Shown here: in pieces, positions 1-7,191 of the stretch | Layout of the letters: each line of letters starts with the position of its first letter | How positions within the stretch are numbered: position 1 is the first letter of the stretch | Assembly: GCA_028869035.1 (NCBI GenBank) | Contig: JAGWTL010000097.1 | Span: 1-9,467, forward strand | Direction of reading: 5' to 3' | Length of the DNA: 9,467 bases | Origin: Burkholderiales bacterium | GTDB lineage: Bacteria; Pseudomonadota; Gammaproteobacteria; Burkholderiales; Burkholderiaceae_C | The notes under the pieces: generated by a model | What the model saw: the letters and a program-made list of their open reading frames with translations, nothing else | Database searches by the model: none | What the model was told of the DNA's origin: nothing | Program-made: the position numbers and the translations under genes

Positions 1-1160
1 TCCTGGTCGCTGACCTTGCTCATGGCCACGAACCACTGGTCGGTCAGCATGGGCTCGACGATCTGGCCCGTGCGGGTGCAGATGGGCACCATGAGCTTGT
101 GCTTCTTGGTCTCCACCAGCGCGCCGATGGCTTCCAGGTCCTTGACGATGGCCTTGCGCGCCACAAAACGGTCCAGGCCCCGGTATTTCTCGGGCGCGTT
201 GTCGTTGACGGTGGCCTGCAGCGTGAGCACGCAGATCAACTCCAACTTGTGGCGCTGGCCCACCTGGTAGTCGTTGGGGTCATGCGCGGGCGTGACCTTG
301 ACCACGCCGGTGCCGAACTCCTTGTCCACGTATTCGTCAGCAATCACGGGAATCTCACGGCCCACCAGCGGCAGCTTGACCTTCTTGCCGATCAGGTGCT
401 GGTAGCGCTCGTCCTCGGGGTGCACCATCACGGCCACGTCACCCAGCATGGTCTCGGGGCGGGTGGTGGCCACGGTCAAGCTGCCCGAACCATCGGCCAG
501 GGGGTAGGCGATGTGCCAGAGCGAACCGTCCCTCTCTTCGCTCTCGACTTCCAGGTCGGACACGGCGGACTGGAGCACCGGGTCCCAGTTGACCAGGCGC
601 TTGCCGCGGTAGATGAGCCCTTGCTCGTACAGACGCACAAAGGTCTCGGTCACCACCTTGGACAGCTTGTCGTCCATGGTGAAGTATTCGCGGCTCCAGT
701 CCACGCTGTCGCCCATGCGGCGCATCTGCGTGGTGATGGTGTTGCCGCTCTGCTCCTTCCACTCCCAGACGCGCGCCACGAAGTTCTTGCGGCCCAGGTC
801 GTGGCGGCTGATCTTCTGCTCCTGCAGCTGACGCTCCACCACGATCTGCGTGGCGATGCCCGCGTGGTCGGTGCCCGGCACCCAGACCGTGTTGGCGCCG
901 GCCATGCGGTGGTAACGCGTGAGCGAGTCCATGATGGTCTGGTTGAAGGCGTGTCCCATGTGCAGCGTGCCCGTCACGTTGGGCGGCGGCAGCTGAATGG
1001 CGAAGGACGGCGCGCCCGCCTTGGCCTTACCCGTGCCGCGGAAACCGGCGGCGCCATAACCTCGCTTCTCCCACTCGGGCCCCCACTGGGCCTCCAGGGC
1101 GGCGGGTTCGAAGGACTTGGACAGGCTGTTGAGGCCCGGTTGCTGGACGGTGTCGGTCAT
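1..1160 (-). CDS. valS: Valine--tRNA ligase (ValRS), N-terminal part, cut by the window edge
   Basis: Class I aminoacyl-tRNA synthetase that charges tRNA-Val in the cytoplasm. It reads from ATG at 1160 for 386 codons without a stop and runs off the left edge; a full bacterial ValRS is roughly 900-950 aa. The PPPNVTGTLHMGH segment (residues 58-70) carries the HIGH-type signature HMGH. GTDHAGIATQ follows at 97-106. The inserted CP1 editing domain shows TTRPETMLGD at about 232-241 and HDPNDY at 293-298. The KMSKS loop lies beyond the window. The N-terminus MTDTVQQ has no strong Shine-Dalgarno in front of it. The leader (1161-1260) holds a perfect hairpin at 1181-1204 and a TAAAAT -10-like hexamer (minus strand, 1230-1235) with no convincing -35. 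It lies downstream of the DUF2783 gene on the same strand, but the 100-bp gap suggests its own transcription unit. Confidence 0.97.
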   Translation of the reverse strand, partial: MTDTVQQPGLNSLSKSFEPAALEAQWGPEWEKRGYGAAGFRGTGKAKAGAPSFAIQLPPPNVTGTLHMGHAFNQTIMDSLTRYHRMAGANTVWVPGTDHAGIATQIVVERQLQEQKISRHDLGRKNFVARVWEWKEQSGNTITTQMRRMGDSVDWSREYFTMDDKLSKVVTETFVRLYEQGLIYRGKRLVNWDPVLQSAVSDLEVESEERDGSLWHIAYPLADGSGSLTVATTRPETMLGDVAVMVHPEDERYQHLIGKKVKLPLVGREIPVIADEYVDKEFGTGVVKVTPAHDPNDYQVGQRHKLELICVLTLQATVNDNAPEKYRGLDRFVARKAIVKDLEAIGALVETKKHKLMVPICTRTGQIVEPMLTDQWFVAMSKVSDQ

Positions 1161-1180
1161 GGTGCGGACTGGAAATGCGA

Positions 1181-1204
1181 AACGGCGCCCCTTTGGGCGC
1201 CGTT
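1181..1204 (-). terminator. Perfect 10-bp hairpin between the DUF2783 gene and valS
   Basis: AACGGCGCCC and GGGCGCCGTT form a perfect 10-bp GC-rich stem around a 4-nt loop. On the minus strand it is followed by TCGCATTTCC, which is only moderately T-rich. It lies 57 bp past the stop of the DUF2783 gene and 20 bp before the valS ATG. It could terminate the VOC-FAD-DUF2783 transcript, or sit in the valS leader as an attenuator or RNA-stability element. The poor U-tract is the main reason for doubt. Confidence 0.45.
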
Positions 1205-1260
1205 CCGGGGGATGTCTGGGAACTGCCTGATTTTACCGGGCGGACCGCCGGATAACCGTC

Positions 1261-1455
1261 TCAGGCCGCTTGAGGCAGCTCCCGGGCCGCCCGTATGCAC
1301 TCGGCCAGCACTTCCCGGCTGCCGATCTGGTTGGCCAGGATCAGAATCAGGCGGGCGTTGAGCAGCTCGGACTGCTCGCGGTTCAGGCCCGTGTGGGCGT
1401 CCAGCAATTGCTCGTAAAAGGTGTCGGCGTCCTGGAAATGGGGGGTGGTTTTCAT
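1261..1455 (-). CDS. Small DUF2783-type protein, partner gene of the FAD monooxygenase
   Basis: A 64-aa acidic, helix-rich protein with no signal peptide or membrane segment. The core pattern DADTFYEQLLDAHTGL, then EQSELLNARLILILANQIG, matches my recollection of DUF2783, a family of short proteins of unknown function often encoded beside FAD-dependent monooxygenases. The start is ATG at 1455. AAGGAG about 6 nt upstream, inside the end of the monooxygenase gene, is a good ribosome binding site. The gap to the monooxygenase stop is only 3 bp, so the two are almost certainly cotranscribed. A role as an accessory or chaperone-like subunit of the flavoenzyme is a guess from the context; no catalytic motif is visible. 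The family call rests on memory of the consensus. Confidence 0.8.
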   Translation of the reverse strand: MKTTPHFQDADTFYEQLLDAHTGLNREQSELLNARLILILANQIGSREVLAECIRAARELPQAA

Positions 1456-1458
1456 GAA

Positions 1459-3198
1459 CTACTCCTTGATGCCGATGGCGCGCTCGATGGCCTGGATCAG
1501 GCCGGCGTCCACGCTCTCGCCCGTGGCGGCGATGTAGGCGTCGGGCCGCACCAGGGCCCAGGCGTGGCCGAAGACATGGCAGGCCCCCTGCAGATGGCCT
1601 TGCGGGTCGATCACGTGTTCCATGGCCTGTGCCGCCGTGTCCGGCCCCACCACCTGCACGCAACGCACCGGAGCGGCAACACCCAGGTGGCGCAGGCGCT
1701 GGGCCGCCGCGGCCGAGATGTCGCCGAAGACCAGCACCAGCAGCTGGCCGCCGGCCCAGGCGATCAGGTCATTGACGCATCCGGCACTGTGATCCGCCCA
1801 GCGAAAACTCACGTTCTGGACCGACAGGCCGCCGCTGCGGTCACAGATGCCCGAATGGGTGTAGCTGTTGGCCACGGCCATGCGGCCGGTGTTGATGAGC
1901 GCGCGCGCAAAGGGGTGCTGGCGCGCCAGACCGATGGCGGCGCTGCGGAAGGCGCGCTCCATGCCATCGGCCGGGCGCAGGAAACGCGCCGTGCGGTTGG
2001 TCACCATGACGTTCTGTGCCGCCGCTTCATGGCGTTCCTCGTCATAACTCTCCAGCAGGCTGGCCGGGGCCTGGCCGCGCAGCACCGCGGCCAGCTTCCA
2101 GGCCAGGTTGTCGGCATCGGCCACGCCGGTGTTGCCGCCGCGCGCACCGAAGGGGCTGACGATCTTGGCCGTGTCACCCATGAAAAAGACGCTGCCCATG
2201 CGCAGGGTGTCCAGGCACTGGCTGCGGTAGGCGTAGGGACCGACCCAGACGATCTCGCAGTCCACATCGGGGCCGAACTGTTGGCGCAGGCGCTCACGCA
2301 CCACGTCCTCGCGGCTCACGGCCTCGGGGTCGGCGTTGGGCTCCATCTGGTAATCGATGCGCCAGACTTCGTCGCCCATGAGGTGCTGCCAGACCGCGCG
2401 GTTGCCGTTGAAGGGCGCCTCGATCCAGGTGTGGCGCTCCTGCGGCGGGCGGTGCTTGAAACGCACGTCGGCGATGCACCAGCGGTCGTCGCCGCGGCGC
2501 GAGGTCATGGTGGCGCCGGTCCAGGCGTGAAAGGGCGAATGCGATCCGCTGGCGTCGATCACGTGCTCGGCCTCCAGCGTGTAAGGGCCGGCCGGCGTCT
2601 CCACGGTCAGCGTCGCATGATCCTCATGCTGCTCGAAACCGGTGACACGGGACTTCCAGCGCAGGTCCACCTGGCCCAGCGCGTGGATGCGCTCGACCAG
2701 ATAACCCTCGATGTAGAACTGCTGGATGTTGATGAAGGGCGGCTGGGCCGACAGGCTGTAGCTGCTGTTCTGCCGCAGGTCGAAGGCATAGACCTCGTCC
2801 TTGCCGGCGAAGGTGCGGCCCACGCTCCACTGGACGCCCTTGGCCGCGATGCGCTCGTAGACCCCCAGGCGCTGGAAGATCTCCAGCGACTTCTGCGTGT
2901 AGCAGATGCCGCGCGAGGAGGCCCCCTTGACGCCCACGGTGTTGTCCTCGTCCAGCAGCACGGCCGCCACGCCCAGCCGGGCCAGGCCGCAGGCCAGGGT
3001 CAGGCCCGTGATGCCGGCGCCGACGATGACGATCTTGTGGCGCGTCACTTCGCCGGACTTGAGCTCCGGCGGCTCGACAAAGGGGTACTCGGGCAGTTCG
3101 TAGCCCGACCCTTGCGTGAATTCGTAGCCATTCGTGCAGGCCACGTCGCGGTAGGCGGCGCGTGCAGGATCACCTTCGGGCGGCCGTGCGGTGTTCAT
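1459..3198 (-). CDS. Class A FAD-dependent aromatic-type monooxygenase (MhpA/PheA-like)
   Basis: Predicted NAD(P)H- and FAD-dependent hydroxylase of 579 aa, similar in layout to 3-(3-hydroxyphenyl)propionate and phenol hydroxylases. A 55-residue N-terminal extension containing YPFVEPPEL precedes the Rossmann dinucleotide fold: VIVGAGITG at about 57-65, with the acidic end of strand 2 at LLDED (81-85). The FAD-ribityl GD motif is at 340-364 (MGDTAK then SPFGARGGNTG then DADNLAWKL). The usual GDAAH is GDTAK here, and the second motif reads DASGSHSPFH. The C-terminal part (about 430-579) fits the thioredoxin-like domain of long family members and ends with LVRPDAYIAA. The start is ATG at 3198: its ATGA overlaps the stop of the VOC gene, and AGAAGGA lies upstream. 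An ORF extension to 3321 has no family support. The substrate cannot be assigned. Confidence 0.9.
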   Translation of the reverse strand: MNTARPPEGDPARAAYRDVACTNGYEFTQGSGYELPEYPFVEPPELKSGEVTRHKIVIVGAGITGLTLACGLARLGVAAVLLDEDNTVGVKGASSRGICYTQKSLEIFQRLGVYERIAAKGVQWSVGRTFAGKDEVYAFDLRQNSSYSLSAQPPFINIQQFYIEGYLVERIHALGQVDLRWKSRVTGFEQHEDHATLTVETPAGPYTLEAEHVIDASGSHSPFHAWTGATMTSRRGDDRWCIADVRFKHRPPQERHTWIEAPFNGNRAVWQHLMGDEVWRIDYQMEPNADPEAVSREDVVRERLRQQFGPDVDCEIVWVGPYAYRSQCLDTLRMGSVFFMGDTAKIVSPFGARGGNTGVADADNLAWKLAAVLRGQAPASLLESYDEERHEAAAQNVMVTNRTARFLRPADGMERAFRSAAIGLARQHPFARALINTGRMAVANSYTHSGICDRSGGLSVQNVSFRWADHSAGCVNDLIAWAGGQLLVLVFGDISAAAAQRLRHLGVAAPVRCVQVVGPDTAAQAMEHVIDPQGHLQGACHVFGHAWALVRPDAYIAATGESVDAGLIQAIERAIGIKE

Positions 3199-3824
3199 GC
3201 GCGGTCCTTCTGCGGGCTGCGTGCCGCCAGCTCGGGCCGGTCGTTCTGCTGGGGCTTGAGCGGCGCTGTCGCTTTGCCGGCCGCGCGCTCCTGGCGCCAG
3301 ACGGCCTTGCGCGCGCTCCACTCGTTCAGGCGGGCATGGGCTGTCTTGCTTTCCTGCAGCATCTGGAACTCGTCGGCCACCTGGGCCGAAAGTTCCAGTC
3401 GGATGCCGTTGGGATCGAAGAAATAGATGCTCTTGAAGACATGGTGGTCGGTCACGCCGATCACCTCGATGCCGTTCGCCTCCAGCCGCGCCTTCATGGC
3501 CTCCAGCTGCGCGATGCCGTCCACGCGAAAAGCGATGTGGTTGACCCAGCGTGGCGTGTTGGCGCTGGGCTCGGCGGCCACGTCGTCGCCCAGATCGAAG
3601 AAGGCGATGAAGGAGCCGTCCTGCAGGCGGAAGAAGAAGTGCGTGTAGGGGCAGTACTCGCCAGTGCTGGGCACGTGGTCGCTCTGGATGATGTGGTACA
3701 GCGGCAGGCCCAGGATGTCTTCGTAGAAGTGCCGCGTCTCTTCGGCGTCGCGCGCGCGGTAGGCGTAGTGATGCAGCTGCTGGATGGGCGGGGGTGGCGG
3801 CAGGCCGGCGGCAGGCTGGGACAT
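3195..3824 (-). CDS. VOC family protein (glyoxalase/extradiol dioxygenase fold)
   Basis: A 209-aa protein with one vicinal-oxygen-chelate domain, residues about 14-146, built from two beta-alpha-beta-beta-beta halves. Likely metal ligands are His18 or His19 (QLHHYAYR), His96 (VNHIAFRV) and Glu144 (RLELS). The half-domain signature FYEDILGLPL is at 33-42 and FFDPNGIRLEL at 135-145. The tail after about 150 is charged and probably disordered. The start at 3824 is preferred over 3863 because GAGGAG lies about 5 nt upstream, while the longer start has no ribosome binding site and adds 13 residues before MSQPAAG. It is the first gene of the operon and overlaps the monooxygenase by 4 bp. It may be a ring-cleavage dioxygenase acting on the hydroxylated product, but one VOC domain is short for a classical two-domain type I extradiol enzyme, so isomerase or lyase activity is also possible. 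Confidence 0.88.
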   Translation of the reverse strand: MSQPAAGLPPPPPIQQLHHYAYRARDAEETRHFYEDILGLPLYHIIQSDHVPSTGEYCPYTHFFFRLQDGSFIAFFDLGDDVAAEPSANTPRWVNHIAFRVDGIAQLEAMKARLEANGIEVIGVTDHHVFKSIYFFDPNGIRLELSAQVADEFQMLQESKTAHARLNEWSARKAVWRQERAAGKATAPLKPQQNDRPELAARSPQKDRA

Positions 3825-3959
3825 GGCGGCTCCTCGGAATTCCTTTATGCGCAATGCATTCACTTGAACGTAACCATTGTCGCCACAGCCCGCACCCCGC
3901 GCAAGAGCCGGGGGGAGCCCGGCACAGGGCTAAACTCCGGGCAGTTGCTCCGTCTACCC
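3825..3959. promoter_or_regulatory. Divergent intergenic region between the VOC operon and sulP
   Basis: This 135-bp spacer must hold the promoters for both divergent units. On the minus strand TTGCGC (3900-3905) and GACAAT (3877-3882) are 17 bp apart, a weak sigma-70-like pair for the VOC operon. For sulP only a poor TAAACT (3931-3936) is visible. An 8-bp palindrome AATGCATT (3853-3860), partly overlapping TGCGCA (3848-3853), lies near the VOC ribosome binding site and could be an operator half or chance. No regulator gene is adjacent in the window. Confidence 0.4.
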
Positions 3960-5639
3960 ATGTCGTCTACATCCTCCTCCACGCCCTCCCGCCTGCGCAA
4001 ACTCTTTCCTTTCCTGAACTGGCCGCGACCCACCGCCGGCCTGTTGCGCGGCGAAGCCCTGGCCGGCCTGGCCGTCGGCCTGATGGTGATCCCCCAGGGC
4101 GTGGCCTACGCGGTGCTGGCCGGCATGCCGCCCGTCACGGGCATCTACGCGTCCATTCTGCCGGCCCTGGTGGCCGTGCTCTTCAGCGCTTCACCAAGGC
4201 TTTCCGTAGGCCCGACCGCCCTGACCTGCCTGCTGGTGAGTGCCGGCCTCACGGGGCTGGCCCAGCCCGGCTCGGCTGAATGGGTCCAGCTGGCCATCTG
4301 GCTGGCACTGCTCACCGGCCTGCTGCAGCTGGTGCTGGGTTTCATGCGTTTCGGCTGGCTGCTCAATCTGGTCAATGCGCCGGTGCTCACCGCCTTCACC
4401 CAGGCGGCCTCCGTGCTCATCATCGGTTCCCAGCTGCCCGACCTGCTGGGCCTGCATGACTGGCGCAGCCTGGGATCGGACGCACTCCACGCCTGGCACC
4501 TGCCCTCCCTGGCTTTCGGTCTGGGCACGCTGGCGCTGCTGCTGGCGGCGCGCCGCTGGCGCCCCGCCTTTCCCTCGGTGCTGCTCATCGTGCTGGCCGC
4601 AGCCGGCCTGTCCCATGGGCTGGACTTTGAGGCTGCGGGCGGCCAGGTGGTCGGCATGCTGCCGGCGGGCCTGCCGGCCCTGCAGTTGTCGGCCCTGCCC
4701 GATGCCGCCGTGCTGGGCCATCTGCTGCTGCCCACCCTGGTCATCACGCTGGTGAGTTTCCTGGAAACGGCCTCCAGCGCCAAGGTCGACAACGAACGGC
4801 GCGGCACGCGCTGGAACCAGGACCAGGACCTGATCGGCCAGGGCCTGGGCAAGCTGGCCGCCGGCCTGAGCGGCGCCTTCCCGACCAGCTCCTCCTTCTC
4901 GCGCTCGGCGCTCAACCTCTACGCCGGCGCGCGCACCGGTTGGGCCACGGTGTTTTCCGCCGTGGTCGTGCTGCTGGCGCTGTGGCTGTTCATCCCGGTC
5001 CTGCGCCATGTACCGCAGGCCGTGCTGGCCGCCATCGTGGTGGCTGCGGTGCTGGGCCTGATCAAACCGCGCGAGTTCACGCGCCTGTGGCGCATCGCCC
5101 GCGTGGAGGCCATCATTGCCGGCACCACCTTCCTCATCACCCTGCTGGTCTCACCGCAACTCTACTGGGGTGTGCTGGCCGGCGTGCTGATGTCGCTGAG
5201 TCATTTCCTCTACCAGCGCCTGCATCCGCGCATCATCGAAGTGGGCCTGCACCCCGACGGCAGCCTGCGCGATCGCCACCTCTGGAAGCTGCCGCCGCTG
5301 GCGCCCGACACCTATGCACTGCGCATGGACGCGGCACTGGACTTCGCCGCAGCCGCCGAGTTCGAGCGGGCCATCGTCGAGTACCTGGCCGAGCATCCGG
5401 ACACCCGCCACATCTGTCTTTTCGCCCAGCCCATCAGCCACATCGATGCCACGGGCGTGGACGCCTTCCTCAAGCTGGGCAAGCAGCTGCGCGAACATGG
5501 CGTGCTTCTGCACATCAGCGGCATGAAGCTGCCGGTGGAAAAAACCTTGCTGCGAGCCGGCTGGAAACTGGGCGACGCCGGGCACCGGCTCTACCGGACC
5601 GAGGCGGAAACCCTCGCGGCGCTGCGCACGCTGGCCTGA
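3960..5639 (+). CDS. SulP family inorganic anion transporter with C-terminal STAS domain
   Basis: An inner-membrane secondary transporter of 559 aa, close to the usual bacterial SulP length. Residues about 30-415 form a hydrophobic SLC26/SulP core. The first conserved block is IPQGVAYAVLAGMPPVTGIYAS (44-65), and a later one is GAFPTSSSFSRSALNLYAG (305-323). The cytoplasmic STAS domain spans about 440-555 with HIDATGVDAFLKL (494-506), the usual loop site. Sulfate, bicarbonate or another anion could be the substrate; the sequence does not decide. The ATG at 3960 is taken because MSSTSSSTPSRLRKLFPFLNW leads directly into the family core. The same frame stays open for 266 codons upstream, but that part is antisense to the VOC gene. 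No clear Shine-Dalgarno precedes 3960, and TTG at 3945 is a less likely alternative. It converges on truC 42 bp downstream. Confidence 0.95.
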   Translation: MSSTSSSTPSRLRKLFPFLNWPRPTAGLLRGEALAGLAVGLMVIPQGVAYAVLAGMPPVTGIYASILPALVAVLFSASPRLSVGPTALTCLLVSAGLTGLAQPGSAEWVQLAIWLALLTGLLQLVLGFMRFGWLLNLVNAPVLTAFTQAASVLIIGSQLPDLLGLHDWRSLGSDALHAWHLPSLAFGLGTLALLLAARRWRPAFPSVLLIVLAAAGLSHGLDFEAAGGQVVGMLPAGLPALQLSALPDAAVLGHLLLPTLVITLVSFLETASSAKVDNERRGTRWNQDQDLIGQGLGKLAAGLSGAFPTSSSFSRSALNLYAGARTGWATVFSAVVVLLALWLFIPVLRHVPQAVLAAIVVAAVLGLIKPREFTRLWRIARVEAIIAGTTFLITLLVSPQLYWGVLAGVLMSLSHFLYQRLHPRIIEVGLHPDGSLRDRHLWKLPPLAPDTYALRMDAALDFAAAAEFERAIVEYLAEHPDTRHICLFAQPISHIDATGVDAFLKLGKQLREHGVLLHISGMKLPVEKTLLRAGWKLGDAGHRLYRTEAETLAALRTLA

Positions 5640-5681
5640 GCCGGCATCGCGCCCGATCTGCGCAGCACGGTCAACTGAATT

Positions 5682-6416
5682 TCAGGAGCAGGCCGCGCCG
5701 GCCTGCACGTCTTGAAGCAGATCCACACCGCGTGGCCACAGCGCCCAGCCAGGGCCGCCGGATGCCTCGATGCAAAGCGCCGCGCCGTGCGCAGGCTGTC
5801 GCAGCTCCAACCTTGCCGCGTGCAGCCACAGGCGTCGCACCCCGAGCAGCCCCGCCACCGCCCGGTTCAACGCCCCCTTGCCGTGCGTGGCGTCCCCGAG
5901 TATGGGATGGGCGATGTGTTTCATGTGCCGGCGCAGCTGGTGGCGCCGGCCCGTGAGCGGCTGCAACTCCACCAGGGCGCAGCGTGTGCTCGCGAAATCA
6001 CCATGAGCCAGCGGCAGCTCGTAGCGCTCCAGCGTGCGATACCGCGTCTGCGCCTCCTGCAACACGGTGCGGCCGGCACGGGCATCGTCTTCCATGCGCT
6101 TGAGCGGGTGGTCGATGAGCCCCGATTCCGGTGGCCAGCCGCGCACCACGGCGCGGTAGGTCTTGTGCACCAGATCCGGCGCCTCGAAGGCCTGCCCCAG
6201 CGCACGGGCCATGTCCGCATCCAGCGCGAACAGCAGCACGCCGCTGGTGCCCTTGTCGAGCCGGTGCGCGGGCCAGACCGGGCGGCCCAGCTGGTCGCGC
6301 AGCAGCTGCAGGGCAAATGACGTCTCGCCGGCATCCAGGCCGGTACGGTGCACCAGCAGGCCCGGCGGCTTGTCCACGGCCACGATCTGCTCGTCCTGAT
6401 AGAGAATACGCAACAT
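5682..6416 (-). CDS. truC: tRNA pseudouridine synthase C (RluA family)
   Basis: A 244-aa enzyme predicted to isomerise uridine to pseudouridine in tRNA; E. coli TruC (about 260 aa) acts on U65. The catalytic block AHRLDKGTSGVLLF (50-63) carries Asp54. Further family motifs are LVHRTGLD (21-28), VRGWP (91-95), GRRHQLRRH (156-164), HPILGD (170-175) and LWLHAARLEL (196-205). The N-terminus MLRILYQDEQIVAVDKPPG aligns with E. coli TruC MLEILYQDE from the first residue, so ATG at 6416 is chosen. The only longer option, TTG at 6440, adds eight unsupported residues. This start shares bases with the yaaA start on the other strand. No good ribosome binding site lies upstream. RluA or RluC relatives are less likely because there is no S4 domain and the match is to the TruC pattern. 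Confidence 0.92.
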   Translation of the reverse strand: MLRILYQDEQIVAVDKPPGLLVHRTGLDAGETSFALQLLRDQLGRPVWPAHRLDKGTSGVLLFALDADMARALGQAFEAPDLVHKTYRAVVRGWPPESGLIDHPLKRMEDDARAGRTVLQEAQTRYRTLERYELPLAHGDFASTRCALVELQPLTGRRHQLRRHMKHIAHPILGDATHGKGALNRAVAGLLGVRRLWLHAARLELRQPAHGAALCIEASGGPGWALWPRGVDLLQDVQAGAACS

Positions 6417-7191
6417 GCTTTTTCTGCTCTCGCCCGCCAAATCGCTAGACTATGACACGCCCACCGGCGACGTCCCCCACACCCACCCCCTCTTCACCAA
6501 GCAATCCGCCGAGCTCATCCAGCTCCTGCGCGACTATTCGCCGCAGCGGATCTCCGAGCTCATGGACTTGAGCGATGCGCTCGCCGGCCTCAACATCGCG
6601 CGCTACCAGGCCTGGCGCCCGAAGTTCACAGCGAAGAATTCCAAGCAGGCCGTGCTGGCCTTCGATGGTGACGTCTACGACGGCCTGGATGCCAGGACGC
6701 TCAAAGCCGAAGATCTGGCCTGGGCGCAGGAGCACGTCTGCATCCTCAGCGGCCTCTACGGTGTGTTGCGCCCGCTGGACTGGATGCAGCCCTACCGGCT
6801 GGAGATGGGCACGGCGCTGGAGAACCCGCGGGGCCGCAATCTCTACAAGTTCTGGGGCACGCGGATCGCCGATTACCTGAACGAACGTCTGCAAGCCGAC
6901 AAGACGCCCGTGGTCGTGAACCTGGCCTCGCAGGAATACTTCAAGGCCGTGGACACCAAGGTGCTCAAGGCCCGCGTGATCGAATGCGTGTTCGAAGACT
7001 GGAAAGGCAGCCAGTACAAGGTCATCAGCTTTTTCGCCAAACGTGCACGGGGGCGGATGGCGCGTTATGCCCTCACCAAGCGCCTGACCACACCCAAACA
7101 GCTGGAAAAATTCAATCTCGATGGCTACGCTCACGAAGCGGCCGCATCCGAACCGGATCGTCTGGTGTTCAGGAGAAAAGTGGACGCATGA
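6415..7191 (+). CDS. yaaA: Peroxide stress protein YaaA (DUF328)
   Basis: A 258-aa cytoplasmic protein, the same length as E. coli YaaA, which lowers intracellular free iron and limits DNA and protein damage during hydrogen peroxide stress. Conserved blocks are LLSPAKSLDY (4-13), the LAGLNIARYQAW segment (56-67), LSGLYGVLRPLDWMQPYRLEMG (about 113-134), VVNLASQEYFKAV and the basic FFAKRARGRMARYAL stretch. The last corresponds to the helix-hairpin-helix region linked to DNA binding in the family. The ATG at 6415 matches the E. coli N-terminus MLILISPAK. Its first bases overlap the truC start codon on the other strand, so its promoter must lie inside truC. The ribosome binding site is weak (AGAGAA about 10 nt upstream). 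No OxyR-like site was recognisable. Confidence 0.96.
   Translation: MLFLLSPAKSLDYDTPTGDVPHTHPLFTKQSAELIQLLRDYSPQRISELMDLSDALAGLNIARYQAWRPKFTAKNSKQAVLAFDGDVYDGLDARTLKAEDLAWAQEHVCILSGLYGVLRPLDWMQPYRLEMGTALENPRGRNLYKFWGTRIADYLNERLQADKTPVVVNLASQEYFKAVDTKVLKARVIECVFEDWKGSQYKVISFFAKRARGRMARYALTKRLTTPKQLEKFNLDGYAHEAAASEPDRLVFRRKVDA

Noticed and set aside
99..1361. 420-codon plus-strand ORF opposite valS
   Set aside because: It is antisense to the well-conserved ValRS sequence (HMGH motif, CP1 editing blocks) and shows no domain of its own.
3199..3321. 41-codon N-terminal extension of the FAD monooxygenase
   Set aside because: It lies wholly inside the VOC gene in another frame. The ATG at 3198 has a ribosome binding site and a 4-bp stop-start overlap.
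1270..3426. 718-codon plus-strand ORF antisense to the FAD monooxygenase and DUF2783 genes
   Set aside because: Its product has no recognisable family, is rich in Gly, Ala, Val, His and Arg, and mirrors the codon pattern of the real genes opposite. Long antisense frames are expected at this GC content.
3162..3959. 266-codon N-terminal extension of the SulP frame
   Set aside because: It is antisense to the VOC gene and has no membrane segments or family match; SulP homologues begin near the 3960 ATG.
4145..5009. Two minus-strand ORFs of 256 and 272 codons antisense to sulP
   Set aside because: Low-complexity Gln, Arg, Ser and Gly-rich products opposite conserved SulP membrane segments; frame shadows.
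5675..5685. CTGAATTTCAG palindrome between sulP and truC as a bidirectional terminator
   Set aside because: The arms are 5 bp with a single central base, so it cannot fold as a hairpin of useful stability, and there is no adjacent T-run.
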